Shown: piece by piece, positions 51,006 through 58,573 of the stretch
Layout: every line of letters starts with the position of its first letter
Numbering within the stretch: position 1 is the first letter of the stretch
Assembly: GCF_900079725.1 (NCBI RefSeq)
Contig: NZ_LT599032.1
Span: forward strand, 432,948 to 496,947
Length of the DNA: 64,000 nt
Direction of reading: 5' to 3'
Source: an uncultured Dysgonomonas sp.
GTDB taxonomy: Bacteria > Bacteroidota > Bacteroidia > Bacteroidales > Dysgonomonadaceae
Made by a program: the position numbers and the translations under genes
Notes under the pieces: generated by a model
The model's input: only the letters and a program-made list of their open reading frames with translations
What the model was told of the DNA's origin: nothing
The model's database searches: none

Positions 51006-51701
51006 ATGACCCAAATATTTGATGTACCCATAGGCAGAATAAGAAGAAAAAAGGGGTATCTGAAAAACAAAACATTAGTAGGTGTTCGTTTCGGACGACT
51101 TGTTGTATTATCGAAATATAAGGATAGTAAGTATTCAGGAAGCATAAGATGGACGTGTCAATGTGATTGTGGAAAAGAAATACAAATAAATACCGGCAAC
51201 CTTATTTATAATAAAACAAAATCATGCGGATGCTTAGTTCTTGATTTCGCTGAAAACCTTAATAAATCGCATGGTAAATCAAAAACATCAATATTCAATA
51301 TATGGGTGTCAATGAGGGCTCGCTGCTACAATACAAATGGCAGATATTATTCGGATTACGGTGGTAGAGGTATAAATGTTTGTGATAGGTGGCTTGAATC
51401 TTTTGAAAACTTCTATGAGGATATGGGAGATAGGCCAAGCTCAAAACACTCTCTTGACAGGATAGATGTTAACGGAAATTACGAACCGGCAAACTGTCGG
51501 TGGGCTACAAAATTAGAGCAGGCGAATAATACCCGAAATACTGTATTCTTAACCCACAATGGAATTACTAAACCTATCTCGGATTGGGCTAGAAGTCTAG
51601 GGTTAAACAAACAAACCATAAGAAGCCGAATAAAGCAAGGAGAAACAGATATGGATAAAATATTATCCACTAGATTAAGAAAAAATCAATTCGATTTCTA
51701 A
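51006..51701 (+). CDS. HNH/AP2-type homing endonuclease-like protein
   Basis: 231 residues. An N-terminal strand-rich part with CQCDCGKE and KSCGCL (zinc ribbon), then SMRARCYNTNGRYYSDYGGR, KHSLDRIDVNGNYEPANCRW and ATKLEQANNTRNT, the HNH-like core of phage free-standing nucleases; the C-terminus is an HTH (SDWARSLGLNKQTIRSRIKQ). It probably spreads as a mobile gene within phage genomes. Confidence 0.72.
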   Translation: MTQIFDVPIGRIRRKKGYLKNKTLVGVRFGRLVVLSKYKDSKYSGSIRWTCQCDCGKEIQINTGNLIYNKTKSCGCLVLDFAENLNKSHGKSKTSIFNIWVSMRARCYNTNGRYYSDYGGRGINVCDRWLESFENFYEDMGDRPSSKHSLDRIDVNGNYEPANCRWATKLEQANNTRNTVFLTHNGITKPISDWARSLGLNKQTIRSRIKQGETDMDKILSTRLRKNQFDF

Positions 51702-51750
51702 CCGCCGTACTTAACTATTTAATAGAGAAAGAAACTAAAATCTAACCCTT

Positions 51751-52050
51751 ATGTCAAAAGAAGAAAAAGCAAAAGAATATGCAGAGGATATCAATCTTGG
51801 GCTAACAGGAATTAAGAAAGATATTGCCGTCACTAAATCGTTTGAAGATTATTTAGCAGGCTACACCGCAGCCGAGCAATACCTTTCCTCTCAATTAACA
51901 GCATACAAAGAGGCGTTGAGAGAGTTGGTAGAGGAATGTGAGTTTATGGTTATTCCTGATATAAGATCAATGAATCATTTATATAAAGAAGAAATAGATA
52001 TAGATAAATTACAAGATTTATTAACCAAAGCCAAAACCTTAATAGAATGA
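51751..52050 (+). CDS. Helical phage protein
   Basis: 99 residues, mostly helical (YLAGYTAAEQYLSSQLTAYK, ALRELVEECEFMV). Such small proteins often precede yopX. Stop overlaps the next ATG by 4 bp. Confidence 0.6.
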   Translation: MSKEEKAKEYAEDINLGLTGIKKDIAVTKSFEDYLAGYTAAEQYLSSQLTAYKEALRELVEECEFMVIPDIRSMNHLYKEEIDIDKLQDLLTKAKTLIE

Positions 52051-52457
52051 GAAAGATAATATTTAGAGGAAAAATAAGATACGGCTCAGAATGGATTGAG
52101 GGGGTGCTGCTTACAGATAATAAAACTGTATACGATATACTTTACCCCGAAGTCCAAATTGATGGGAAGTTGAAATTCCGACATTTCGAAGTCATTCCCG
52201 AAACAGTAGGACAGTTCACAGGCTTAACCGATAAGAACGGGAAGGAGATATTCGAGGGGGATATAATACAAGATAATAACGGAATTGGCGTGATAATGTG
52301 GTTTCAAACAGCATGGGGTATTGCTTCATACGCTTATGGGTACAATGGATTGAAAAGCTATACAGCAGTAGATTCATTTTATAGTAAAGAGACTAAAGAA
52401 TGGACTGTCATCGGCAATATCCACGACAACCACTCATTACTAACTAATAAAGAATAG
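52047..52457 (+). CDS. YopX family protein
   Basis: 136 residues with the YopX pattern: IIFRGKIRYGSEWIEGVLL, ETVGQFTGLTDKNGKEIFEG, DIIQDN and TVIGNIHDNHSLL. Widespread in phages; function unknown. Confidence 0.88.
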   Translation: MRKIIFRGKIRYGSEWIEGVLLTDNKTVYDILYPEVQIDGKLKFRHFEVIPETVGQFTGLTDKNGKEIFEGDIIQDNNGIGVIMWFQTAWGIASYAYGYNGLKSYTAVDSFYSKETKEWTVIGNIHDNHSLLTNKE

Positions 52458-52462
52458 AAGAT

Positions 52463-52723
52463 ATGAAAATGACACTACTAAACCCAGAACAATATACAGG
52501 ATATGCAAAACATCCAACTCAGGATAAAACACTAAGAAAAGTGGTAAATTCAAGTATCAGGAAATGCGAACACATGTCACAGTGGTACGAGATAAGAATT
52601 GAATTTGAAGGAGGTAAGATATTTTATAGTTCATCGGGATCTATTAAAGGGTGCAAACAGATCTTTGCATTTCAATGTAAAGCTGGTTCAAAATGGAGTA
52701 TCAACGAACTAAACAAGGAATAA
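52463..52723 (+). CDS. Small basic phage protein
   Basis: 86 residues; strands in YEIRIEFEGGKIFYSSSGSI and lysine-rich N-terminus. Unknown. Confidence 0.55.
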   Translation: MKMTLLNPEQYTGYAKHPTQDKTLRKVVNSSIRKCEHMSQWYEIRIEFEGGKIFYSSSGSIKGCKQIFAFQCKAGSKWSINELNKE

Positions 52724-52724
52724 G

Positions 52725-52985
52725 ATGAAAGAATTAAGTATTAAAGAAATAGTAATAAAACTTGTAGGTAGTATAGATCCTATTGGAGAAACTATCACGG
52801 ATACTGCCAGACTTGAAGCTCTTAAAGACTTATGCGATCTAGTCAATGATTTAGTCGCTGAGATTAACAGCGTAGTAATATGCAACAGACACTCTTATGA
52901 ATCATCAAGAAAGATAGCTGCTGATTATGCTTATAAATTCTTAACTGATAATTTGCATGACATTGTTAATGACCTTAAAAGATAA
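52725..52985 (+). CDS. Small helical phage protein
   Basis: 86 residues: LSIKEIVIKLVGSIDPIGET, then RLEALKDLCDLVNDLVAEIN. Helical bundle; recurrent in phages of this group. Unknown. Confidence 0.6.
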   Translation: MKELSIKEIVIKLVGSIDPIGETITDTARLEALKDLCDLVNDLVAEINSVVICNRHSYESSRKIAADYAYKFLTDNLHDIVNDLKR

Positions 52986-52991
52986 ATAGTT

Positions 52992-53402
52992 ATGAGTTTC
53001 CAATATTCAGCGATAGGCGACAATACAATTGAAAACAGAGAGCATCTGGAGAAGTTGGGGTATACCATATCAATGGTTACAATGGATAAGGCTATTTATC
53101 TCAAGACTCAAGCAAACCGTAAATATTATGAGACAAACAATGACGATTGGAGCAAAGTAATTACCAATTGCATCGGAAATACCCTCTTATTCCAAGCGGT
53201 AACAGCTATTAGAGACGATAGCGATATGTATCAGTGGTTCGTGAGCGATGAAGATATATTCACTAAAGATGGAGATGATATTGTTGTATCTAAAGGAGAC
53301 TTCATATTATCAAAAGAAGTTTATTTTATAGACAAGTATCATGACTATCCACGTGAGGCGCATAAAGCCACCCTGGCCGAACTTCAAGAACATTTTAAAT
53401 AA
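52992..53402 (+). CDS. Phage protein, unknown
   Basis: 136 residues. EHLEKLGYTISMVTMDKAIY, NCIGNTLLFQAVTAIRDDSD and the C-terminal EAHKATLAELQEHF, the last resembling other small phage proteins with a LxxLxEHF tail. No function. Confidence 0.6.
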   Translation: MSFQYSAIGDNTIENREHLEKLGYTISMVTMDKAIYLKTQANRKYYETNNDDWSKVITNCIGNTLLFQAVTAIRDDSDMYQWFVSDEDIFTKDGDDIVVSKGDFILSKEVYFIDKYHDYPREAHKATLAELQEHFK

Positions 53403-53418
53403 TTAAAGCAAAAGAGAT

Positions 53419-53601
53419 ATGAAATTTACTCGTGAAAGATGGCCGTCTTTTAACTCTTATTCTTTTCGGATATTGAGTTATGAATTTAAGCTTTTTGCAA
53501 ATAAGCCTGATGGAGCCAGCTTGTGTACATTTGATAATGTCATTAAACGTAAATATGAGTTTTACATATTAAAGTGGAAAAGAAATTCCCCACACCAATA
53601 A
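53419..53601 (+). CDS. Small phage protein
   Basis: 60 residues, basic/aromatic, no recognised motif. Start has a GA-rich leader; may be real but weakly supported. Confidence 0.4.
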   Translation: MKFTRERWPSFNSYSFRILSYEFKLFANKPDGASLCTFDNVIKRKYEFYILKWKRNSPHQ

Positions 53602-53656
53602 CAGATAAACGTCTATAATAGGCGAGATGGGTGATTGCGCTACCAAACCCCTCTCT

Positions 53657-53716
53657 ACAATATATGATATATGTCTCACAGTTGCACAAATATAACATCA
53701 TAGAAACATATATTGT
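53657..53716. repeat. Inverted repeat in a 147-bp gap
   Basis: ACAATATATG (53657-53666) / CATATATTGT (53707-53716), perfect 10 bp separated by 40 bp. Could be a regulatory site before the next gene at 53749. Confidence 0.45.
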
Positions 53717-53748
53717 TGATTTAATTACACTTAATTAACAGGAAACAG

Positions 53749-54210
53749 ATGAAAGAAAAAAAAATCAAAACATACGTCATTACCCTTTCCAAAACATTTA
53801 TGAAAGGTCACCCGAAAGAAGGGCAGCCCACAAACTTTAGAGAGAAGTTTTTAAACGGAGAGAAGATACATACCATTCGTGGAAATTATGAGCTTTGGGC
53901 AAAACGGATTAAAGAAGTTCAAGAGGGTAAAGCAATCCTCTCTGTACGTGATTGGAGTGAAAAAGCATACAGAAGCCCACAGGTGATAATAAAAGACCTT
54001 ACAGCCAATGATAAGATAGGTTGTCAAAAACTAACCTTTGAAAATGGGAAGTTCGAGGCTCAATTTGTAGATGGTAATTATTCCTATACGGTACTTGAAA
54101 CTCCCGCCAAAAATGACGGGTTGTCTTTCGATGATTTTAAAGCGTGGTTCAAAGCATATCCGTTAACTAAGCCAATGGCTATAATTCAATTTACAGGATT
54201 TAGATATTAA
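53749..54210 (+). CDS. ASCH/PUA-like phage protein
   Basis: 153 residues. KFLNGEKIHTIRGNYELWAK, followed by VQEGKAILSVRDWSEKAY and closing IIQFTGF, has the KxHTIR...W motif of ASCH-like domains, which bind RNA or modified nucleotides. Role in the phage unknown. Confidence 0.6.
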   Translation: MKEKKIKTYVITLSKTFMKGHPKEGQPTNFREKFLNGEKIHTIRGNYELWAKRIKEVQEGKAILSVRDWSEKAYRSPQVIIKDLTANDKIGCQKLTFENGKFEAQFVDGNYSYTVLETPAKNDGLSFDDFKAWFKAYPLTKPMAIIQFTGFRY

Positions 54211-54221
54211 ACTCAAATAAC

Positions 54222-54662
54222 ATGGAAGAAATAAAAGCAGGGGATATAATGCTCAACAATTGGGTACTCCACAATGGAGAGTTAAGACAAATTAGCGGTT
54301 GGCATGGTGAGTTCGTTTCATTATTTTGTAAAGGATGCGATAAGGCTCAATTTGAAACGCTCACAAAGAATATAAAGCCCATCCCCCTAACAGAAGATAT
54401 ACTGTTGAAGGCAGGAGGATATAAATTACCTCACATGACAGTTACCGACTCAGTATTGTTTGATATAGGTAGAGATAGAATTTTAAGCATCGGGTGTATA
54501 GAAGATTGTAATCAGATGGCATGGTTGCAACACATTGAGGGCAAGAAAGTCACTGATCTAGTATGCATACACAACTACGATTATGATGGATGGTTATACC
54601 TACATACTCTCCAGAACCTATTCAAATCACTAACAGGAAACGATTTAAAGATAGAGGTATGA
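54222..54662 (+). CDS. Phage protein, common Bacteroidales type
   Basis: 146 residues. Begins IKAGDIMLNNWVLHNGELRQ, has PIPLTEDILLKAGGYK in the middle and YLHTLQNLFKSLTGNDLKI near the end, a recurrent hypothetical family (PIxLTxEIL...LHxLQN). Function unknown. ATGA overlap with next gene. Confidence 0.7.
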   Translation: MEEIKAGDIMLNNWVLHNGELRQISGWHGEFVSLFCKGCDKAQFETLTKNIKPIPLTEDILLKAGGYKLPHMTVTDSVLFDIGRDRILSIGCIEDCNQMAWLQHIEGKKVTDLVCIHNYDYDGWLYLHTLQNLFKSLTGNDLKIEV

Positions 54663-54937
54663 AAGATAGCGAAACAAAGAAATTGCTAAATAATGCAATT
54701 AAGGCAAGAACCAAATACGAATCCTGTGTTGGTAAAATTTCAGCCTATGCGAAAATATATATCGAATTTCCGTATGACGATACTGTATCTTGTGAATATC
54801 AACCCTCAGATGGTTATGTAATAGTATTAGATGCCGGAAGTCTCAATCCCTATAATATGCCTCTTGAAAGCTTTTTTAGTATAGCCAAAGAAAATGGCAT
54901 TGTTACAATTGATGATTTTGATAAATATAGCATTTAA
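54659..54937 (+). CDS. Small phage protein
   Basis: 92 residues from ATG 54659, overlapping the previous stop by 4 bp; the frame's earlier ATG at 54590 is inside that gene. Mixed alpha/beta, acidic end. Unknown. Confidence 0.6.
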   Translation: MKDSETKKLLNNAIKARTKYESCVGKISAYAKIYIEFPYDDTVSCEYQPSDGYVIVLDAGSLNPYNMPLESFFSIAKENGIVTIDDFDKYSI

Positions 54938-54949
54938 ATAGATTAACCA

Positions 54950-55165
54950 ATGAAATATATATTATATCCTTTTGCCATGATTGGCATGTTAATGTTCGTT
55001 GTGCTTATTTATGCACCGGTAAGGTTTATCTGGAATTTAATATGGCATTTCAAAGTATTATCATTTAGGCAAGTATTTACATTAAATGATGGGATACAAG
55101 AAGAATACCTATTCGATTGTAGTTTCAAAGAATTTGTGAAACAAGTATTTATTTATAAAAGCTAG
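54950..55165 (+). CDS. Small membrane protein
   Basis: 71 residues with one or two hydrophobic helices (ILYPFAMIGMLMFVVLIYAP; FIWNLIWHF) and a soluble tail. Unknown. Confidence 0.6.
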   Translation: MKYILYPFAMIGMLMFVVLIYAPVRFIWNLIWHFKVLSFRQVFTLNDGIQEEYLFDCSFKEFVKQVFIYKS

Positions 55166-55168
55166 CCC

Positions 55169-55570
55169 ATGACAGACATTAATAAACTTATAGAGAAAGA
55201 AGCGGAACGACACATAAGCCAGTTTAATACTTTCGAGTACAAAGAATATGACGATTTAATATCGTGGGGTTATGAAGGCACAAGAGTCTCTAACGATGCA
55301 AATCAATTAAGAGATAGAGCTTTTAGGAATGGATGTAAGGAAGGCGCATCCTTCATCCTCTCCCTATTCAAGTGGAGAAAGGTAGAAGAGGAACTGCCTC
55401 CTAGTTATGAAAATGTTATATTTAAAGTAAATGTATTTGCAAAAACATATCAATCCGAAATGGCATCAATAGGATCTATATCCGTTACTGGAGATTATAA
55501 TCTACAAATTGATCTACAAAAACCAGATATTATTGAATATGAAGTCACCGAATGGAAGCCGATAGAGTAA
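55169..55570 (+). CDS. DUF551-containing phage protein
   Basis: 133 residues. N-terminal helical part, then a DUF551-like stretch beginning WRKVEEELPPSYENVIFKV and ending VTEWKPIE. DUF551 is a phage-associated domain of unknown function. Confidence 0.75.
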   Translation: MTDINKLIEKEAERHISQFNTFEYKEYDDLISWGYEGTRVSNDANQLRDRAFRNGCKEGASFILSLFKWRKVEEELPPSYENVIFKVNVFAKTYQSEMASIGSISVTGDYNLQIDLQKPDIIEYEVTEWKPIE

Positions 55571-55635
55571 CCTTGAGGTAAATAAAAAAACAACAAAAAA
55601 CGGTTGATATTTAAAAATAGTAAAACAAACAAATA

Positions 55636-55785
55636 ATGAGATTATTTACAACACCAAAAGAGGTTGCATCCTTCATGCAGAACGCGGAGGGAGAGGTAAC
55701 TATAAAAGGAAATGATGTCTATTTTAATAAGGAGAAGATTGGCGAGTTTCATTTTCCTAAAGTAAACAAAAAAGGAGGCTCTTAA
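55636..55785 (+). CDS. 49-residue phage protein at the end of the early operon
   Basis: ATG 55636: MRLFTTPKEVASFMQNAEGE, then VTIKGNDVYFNKEKIGEFHF. Compact alpha/beta peptide. Its stop lies inside a terminator stem and converges on the spanin-like gene. Confidence 0.6.
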   Translation: MRLFTTPKEVASFMQNAEGEVTIKGNDVYFNKEKIGEFHFPKVNKKGGS

Positions 55786-55797
55786 ATGAACCTCCTT
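55772..55797. terminator. Bidirectional terminator between early and late operons
   Basis: AAGGAGG / CCTCCTT, 7-bp perfect stem whose loop contains the stop codons of both converging genes. Confidence 0.7.
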
Positions 55798-56192
55798 ATA
55801 ATGTATATAGCTAATATTATCAACAAACACGAAGCTACACCAATTGAAACTCCGCCAAAATCCATTTTTACTTTTTCCCACTTTGACAGTTGTTTCTCAA
55901 CAGGATAAGGCACTGAAATGGAGTCAGTACTAAAAACGGAGTCTCGGACTATTTTAATCTTATCCAAGTGTTTATATTTCTCTTTTATCATGAATACCGT
56001 GTCGCCTTTCATATATCTATTATAGAAAATAGAATCATACTTAATAACCGAATCTATTTTTAGCCTATCCATATATTCTATCTTAACAGTTTCTACGGGA
56101 ACATACTGAATAGACCGACATCCGAACATAAACCATGCAGCGATGCAAAGTAATACGATTAGTATTACATGTCTTGTTATTGACTTTTTCAT
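55782..56192 (-). CDS. Unimolecular-spanin-like lipoprotein
   Basis: 136 residues. N-terminal lipoprotein signal (hydrophobic 8-22, lipobox FMFGC), a periplasmic stretch of strands and helix (VETVKIEYMDRLKIDSVIKY ... SKWEKVKMDF), and a C-terminal membrane helix (VASCLLIILAIYIIRRFI). Outer-membrane lipid anchor plus inner-membrane helix in one chain is the defining topology of u-spanins, which fuse the two membranes at the last step of lysis. It directly follows the endolysin gene (4-bp overlap). Confidence 0.72.
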   Translation of the reverse strand: MKKSITRHVILIVLLCIAAWFMFGCRSIQYVPVETVKIEYMDRLKIDSVIKYDSIFYNRYMKGDTVFMIKEKYKHLDKIKIVRDSVFSTDSISVPYPVEKQLSKWEKVKMDFGGVSIGVASCLLIILAIYIIRRFI

Positions 56193-56698
56193 TTTGGTTC
56201 GTACTTAAGCACGGTATTTATTATCTGTTTTAATATGGTAGAATAGTTCGAGGCAGTAGCATACCCAGCTTTATGAATTTCTTCAACAAACTTAAATGGA
56301 TCACGCTTCACTTCTAAGGCTTTTTTGTATCTGGAATTTCTATAGAAGAAGTCGGCGTAATCCGCGAATGCCTTTTCAGGTGATTCGTATTTCATAAACC
56401 AATCATCTACATCGTACAAGTAGTTACCGTTAGGTAGCAAATTAACACTATATACTTTCGTAAAAAGATACTTCAAATTGGGACTTCCTAGTTCCTCTTT
56501 AGTCCGTAACAATTGTTTTTTTTCTTTTGGTGTATCTTTTGTTGCCTTAATGCCAGCAAAATTATTGCCTTTTATCGACCTTCCCCAGCCTGTTTCAAGA
56601 GCATACTGAGCGATTATTGCAGCCCAATGTATTCCTTTTGAGTCCTCTACCTTTTTTGCATAAGGATAGTTTATTGCTACAAATTCACTTGGTTTCAT
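56189..56698 (-). CDS. Endolysin, glucosaminidase family
   Basis: 169 residues, one domain: FVAINYPYAKKVEDSKGIHW, AIIAQYALETGWGRSIKGNN (catalytic Glu in ALETGWG), FAGIKA, then YESPEKAFADYADFF and AGYATASNYSTILKQIIN, the pattern of the GH73/mannosyl-glycoprotein glucosaminidase group. It cleaves the glycan backbone of peptidoglycan. No signal peptide, so export is through the holin. Overlaps the holin gene by 14 bp. Confidence 0.9.
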   Translation of the reverse strand: MKPSEFVAINYPYAKKVEDSKGIHWAAIIAQYALETGWGRSIKGNNFAGIKATKDTPKEKKQLLRTKEELGSPNLKYLFTKVYSVNLLPNGNYLYDVDDWFMKYESPEKAFADYADFFYRNSRYKKALEVKRDPFKFVEEIHKAGYATASNYSTILKQIINTVLKYEPK

Positions 56699-57125
56699 TA
56701 TCTTTTTCTTTTCGTGTTAAGTATTCATGTACTGCTTTCGCTATATCATCCTTACTTGCAAGTATTGCAGTTACGTCTTTTGCTCCATTCATTAATCGTC
56801 TGCGTTCTTTATCTGAAGCTCTCTCGAAAACAGATTTTCCTTCTATGGCAAGAACGAAAATACAGAACAGAATAGATACGTATGGAACGGATACAAATTC
56901 TAATCCGAAGGCTGCAATATCCATCATAGAACCGAAAGCCATTAAGGAATAATATAATATAATCTTATTAGCACTTCTTTTGAGCCCATCTGATGTTATA
57001 AGATAGTTCAATGACTTAGCTTTGTATAATCCCATGATAAGGTCTATGAATACCGCGATCAGTTCAAAAATCCATAACGCCAATACAAGGTCTGCTTTGG
57101 GAAGATTTGTTAATATAAAGTCCAT
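56685..57125 (-). CDS. Phage holin
   Basis: 146 residues. Three to four membrane segments (ALWIFELIAVFIDLIMGLYK; KIILYYSLMAFGSMMDIAA; FVSVPYVSILFCIFVLAIEG) and a charged C-terminal tail with coiled-coil character; this is the Phage_holin_4 type. Forms the hole that releases endolysin. Located directly upstream of it. Confidence 0.85.
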   Translation of the reverse strand: MDFILTNLPKADLVLALWIFELIAVFIDLIMGLYKAKSLNYLITSDGLKRSANKIILYYSLMAFGSMMDIAAFGLEFVSVPYVSILFCIFVLAIEGKSVFERASDKERRRLMNGAKDVTAILASKDDIAKAVHEYLTRKEKDNETK

Positions 57126-57140
57126 TATTGAGTATGTATT

Positions 57141-57413
57141 TTATTCAACTCCCTTTTCCACCTCCTTTACGATTTCGGCGAACTGTGAAATGTGTGTCAG
57201 GTAGTCCTCAGTATCACGGATAAAAGCATTTACCTGACCATTTTCTTTCCGGATATTCCCGACCTCGTTAACAACTCCATCTATTTCCTTCCTTATAGAG
57301 CAAGATATAAGAGTTGAACTATCATTAATTATATTGTTTATAACATAATACTCGTAATCCCCATCTTTTAAGGTTGATTCGTTTGTCACAGTAGTACTTT
57401 TAAGTTGTAGCAT
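57141..57413 (-). CDS. Small late phage protein
   Basis: 90 residues, strand-rich start and helical end (SQFAEIVKEVEKG). First gene of the lysis operon, 15 bp before the holin gene. Possibly tail-related or lysis regulator; no family recognised. Confidence 0.6.
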   Translation of the reverse strand: MLQLKSTTVTNESTLKDGDYEYYVINNIINDSSTLISCSIRKEIDGVVNEVGNIRKENGQVNAFIRDTEDYLTHISQFAEIVKEVEKGVE

Positions 57414-57439
57414 TGTTTATTGGTGTTTGTTGTAAATAA

Positions 57440-57470
57440 AAAAATCCGATACGAAGTGAATCATATCGGA
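57440..57470 (-). terminator. Leftward terminator before the lysis operon
   Basis: TCCGATA / TATCGGA stem, 12-nt loop, and A-run at 57437-57444 that becomes a U-tract in leftward transcripts. It would end the tail transcript and separate lysis genes, unless antitermination acts. Confidence 0.7.
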
Positions 57471-57601
57471 CTGGCATGTGTCTCTTTATACTATTATAAA
57501 TATAGTGAATTTATGCGTGTTGTGCAATTGGATATATCTACATTGTAGTACTGTTTTTCTATTTAGTTTTATTAGTTTTGTGAAAAGTTAAAATAATAAA
57601 T

Positions 57602-57964
57602 ATGAATAATATTTCTACTCAGGAAAAGGATGCAGTTTTATTTGAGATAGTTCGGGTTCATCCCAATAATTGTTTTATTGATGATGACAATAAAAACTAT
57701 ATAGCTAAAAAATTTTTATTACCTGATAGACATATAACTGTTGAATGTGAGTATGATCAGGACAACTTAATTGCATATAAAGCAACAGTTCAGGGTATTA
57801 ATTTCATTTCAAAAGGCGGGTATGTAAAGGTAGAAAAAGACAGTAAGCCTTTATCTTTTTTTGAAAAAATAAAAAAGAATGCGAATAAAATAGCAATCGA
57901 GGTAATTATTGCTGTTGTTGTTGGCTTGATACTGTATTATATCTTCGGAATCAAAAGCTCCTAG
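57602..57964 (+). CDS. Tail-anchored moron protein
   Basis: 120 residues. A soluble beta-rich N-part (AVLFEIVRVHPNNCFIDDDN) and a C-terminal membrane helix (IAIEVIIAVVVGLILYYIFG). It reads against the late operon on both sides, typical of genes expressed in the lysogen. Function unknown. Confidence 0.6.
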   Translation: MNNISTQEKDAVLFEIVRVHPNNCFIDDDNKNYIAKKFLLPDRHITVECEYDQDNLIAYKATVQGINFISKGGYVKVEKDSKPLSFFEKIKKNANKIAIEVIIAVVVGLILYYIFGIKSS

Positions 57965-58072
57965 TTTTTTTAATTCCTGTATTAATTTATAAATCTGGAA
58001 TGTGTGGTACACAACTCGAATAATTGCTATTATAAGAACAGCATAAAGAAGTATTATTATAAATGAGTACAT
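57851..58072 (-). CDS. Small membrane protein, overlapping opposite gene
   Basis: 73 residues: N-terminal helix SFIIILLYAVLIIAIIRVVY, then IYKLIQELKKLGAFDSEDII. The first 45 residues look genuine; the tail overlaps the 57602 gene by 114 bp in antisense and may not be conserved. Confidence 0.4.
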   Translation of the reverse strand: MYSFIIILLYAVLIIAIIRVVYHTFQIYKLIQELKKLGAFDSEDIIQYQANNNSNNYLDCYFIRILFYFFKKR

Positions 58073-58202
58073 ATCTTATATGTTTTATACATTCAATATA
58101 CCACATTACACCAATTCAGGCAAGTGGCAAAATATAAAAAAACACTTCCTATATATATTATCATAAATATTACTAAATTTGCTAAATATAAAAAATACAA
58201 TT

Positions 58203-58553
58203 ATGAAAAAACTATTATTAATAATGCTATGTATGCCTCTGTTTTTGGCATGTGATAATGATGATGTTACTATCCCTATACTTAATAATACCAGATGGGA
58301 AAATATGGAAAATGGCGTCCATTTTTCACTTGAATTTCATGAGTCAGAAAGTATATTAATTGTATTTGATGTTGATAATGCAAAATATACTTCAACCCAA
58401 TATAGCTATACATATGAATACCCAAATATCACGATGAATACCCAAATTCCCAATGGAGATATAATTATATCTGTTTTGAGTTCCGATAACAAGACAATGA
58501 CCTTGAAAAGCCTATCTACATCCAAAATAATAGCTATATTGGCCCAAAGATAA
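58203..58553 (+). CDS. Prophage lipoprotein (moron)
   Basis: 116 residues from ATG 58203 (MKKLLLIMLCMPLFLAC), lipobox at residue 17. Mature part is all-beta (NTRWENMENGVHFSLEFHES; MTLKSLSTSKIIAIL), lipocalin-like. Rightward orientation inside leftward late genes suggests independent expression in the lysogen, as for the lipoprotein at 32452-32832; surface exclusion is a hypothesis. Confidence 0.65.
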   Translation: MKKLLLIMLCMPLFLACDNDDVTIPILNNTRWENMENGVHFSLEFHESESILIVFDVDNAKYTSTQYSYTYEYPNITMNTQIPNGDIIISVLSSDNKTMTLKSLSTSKIIAILAQR

Positions 58554-58573
58554 GTAAAGTGAAGCATCAATAT

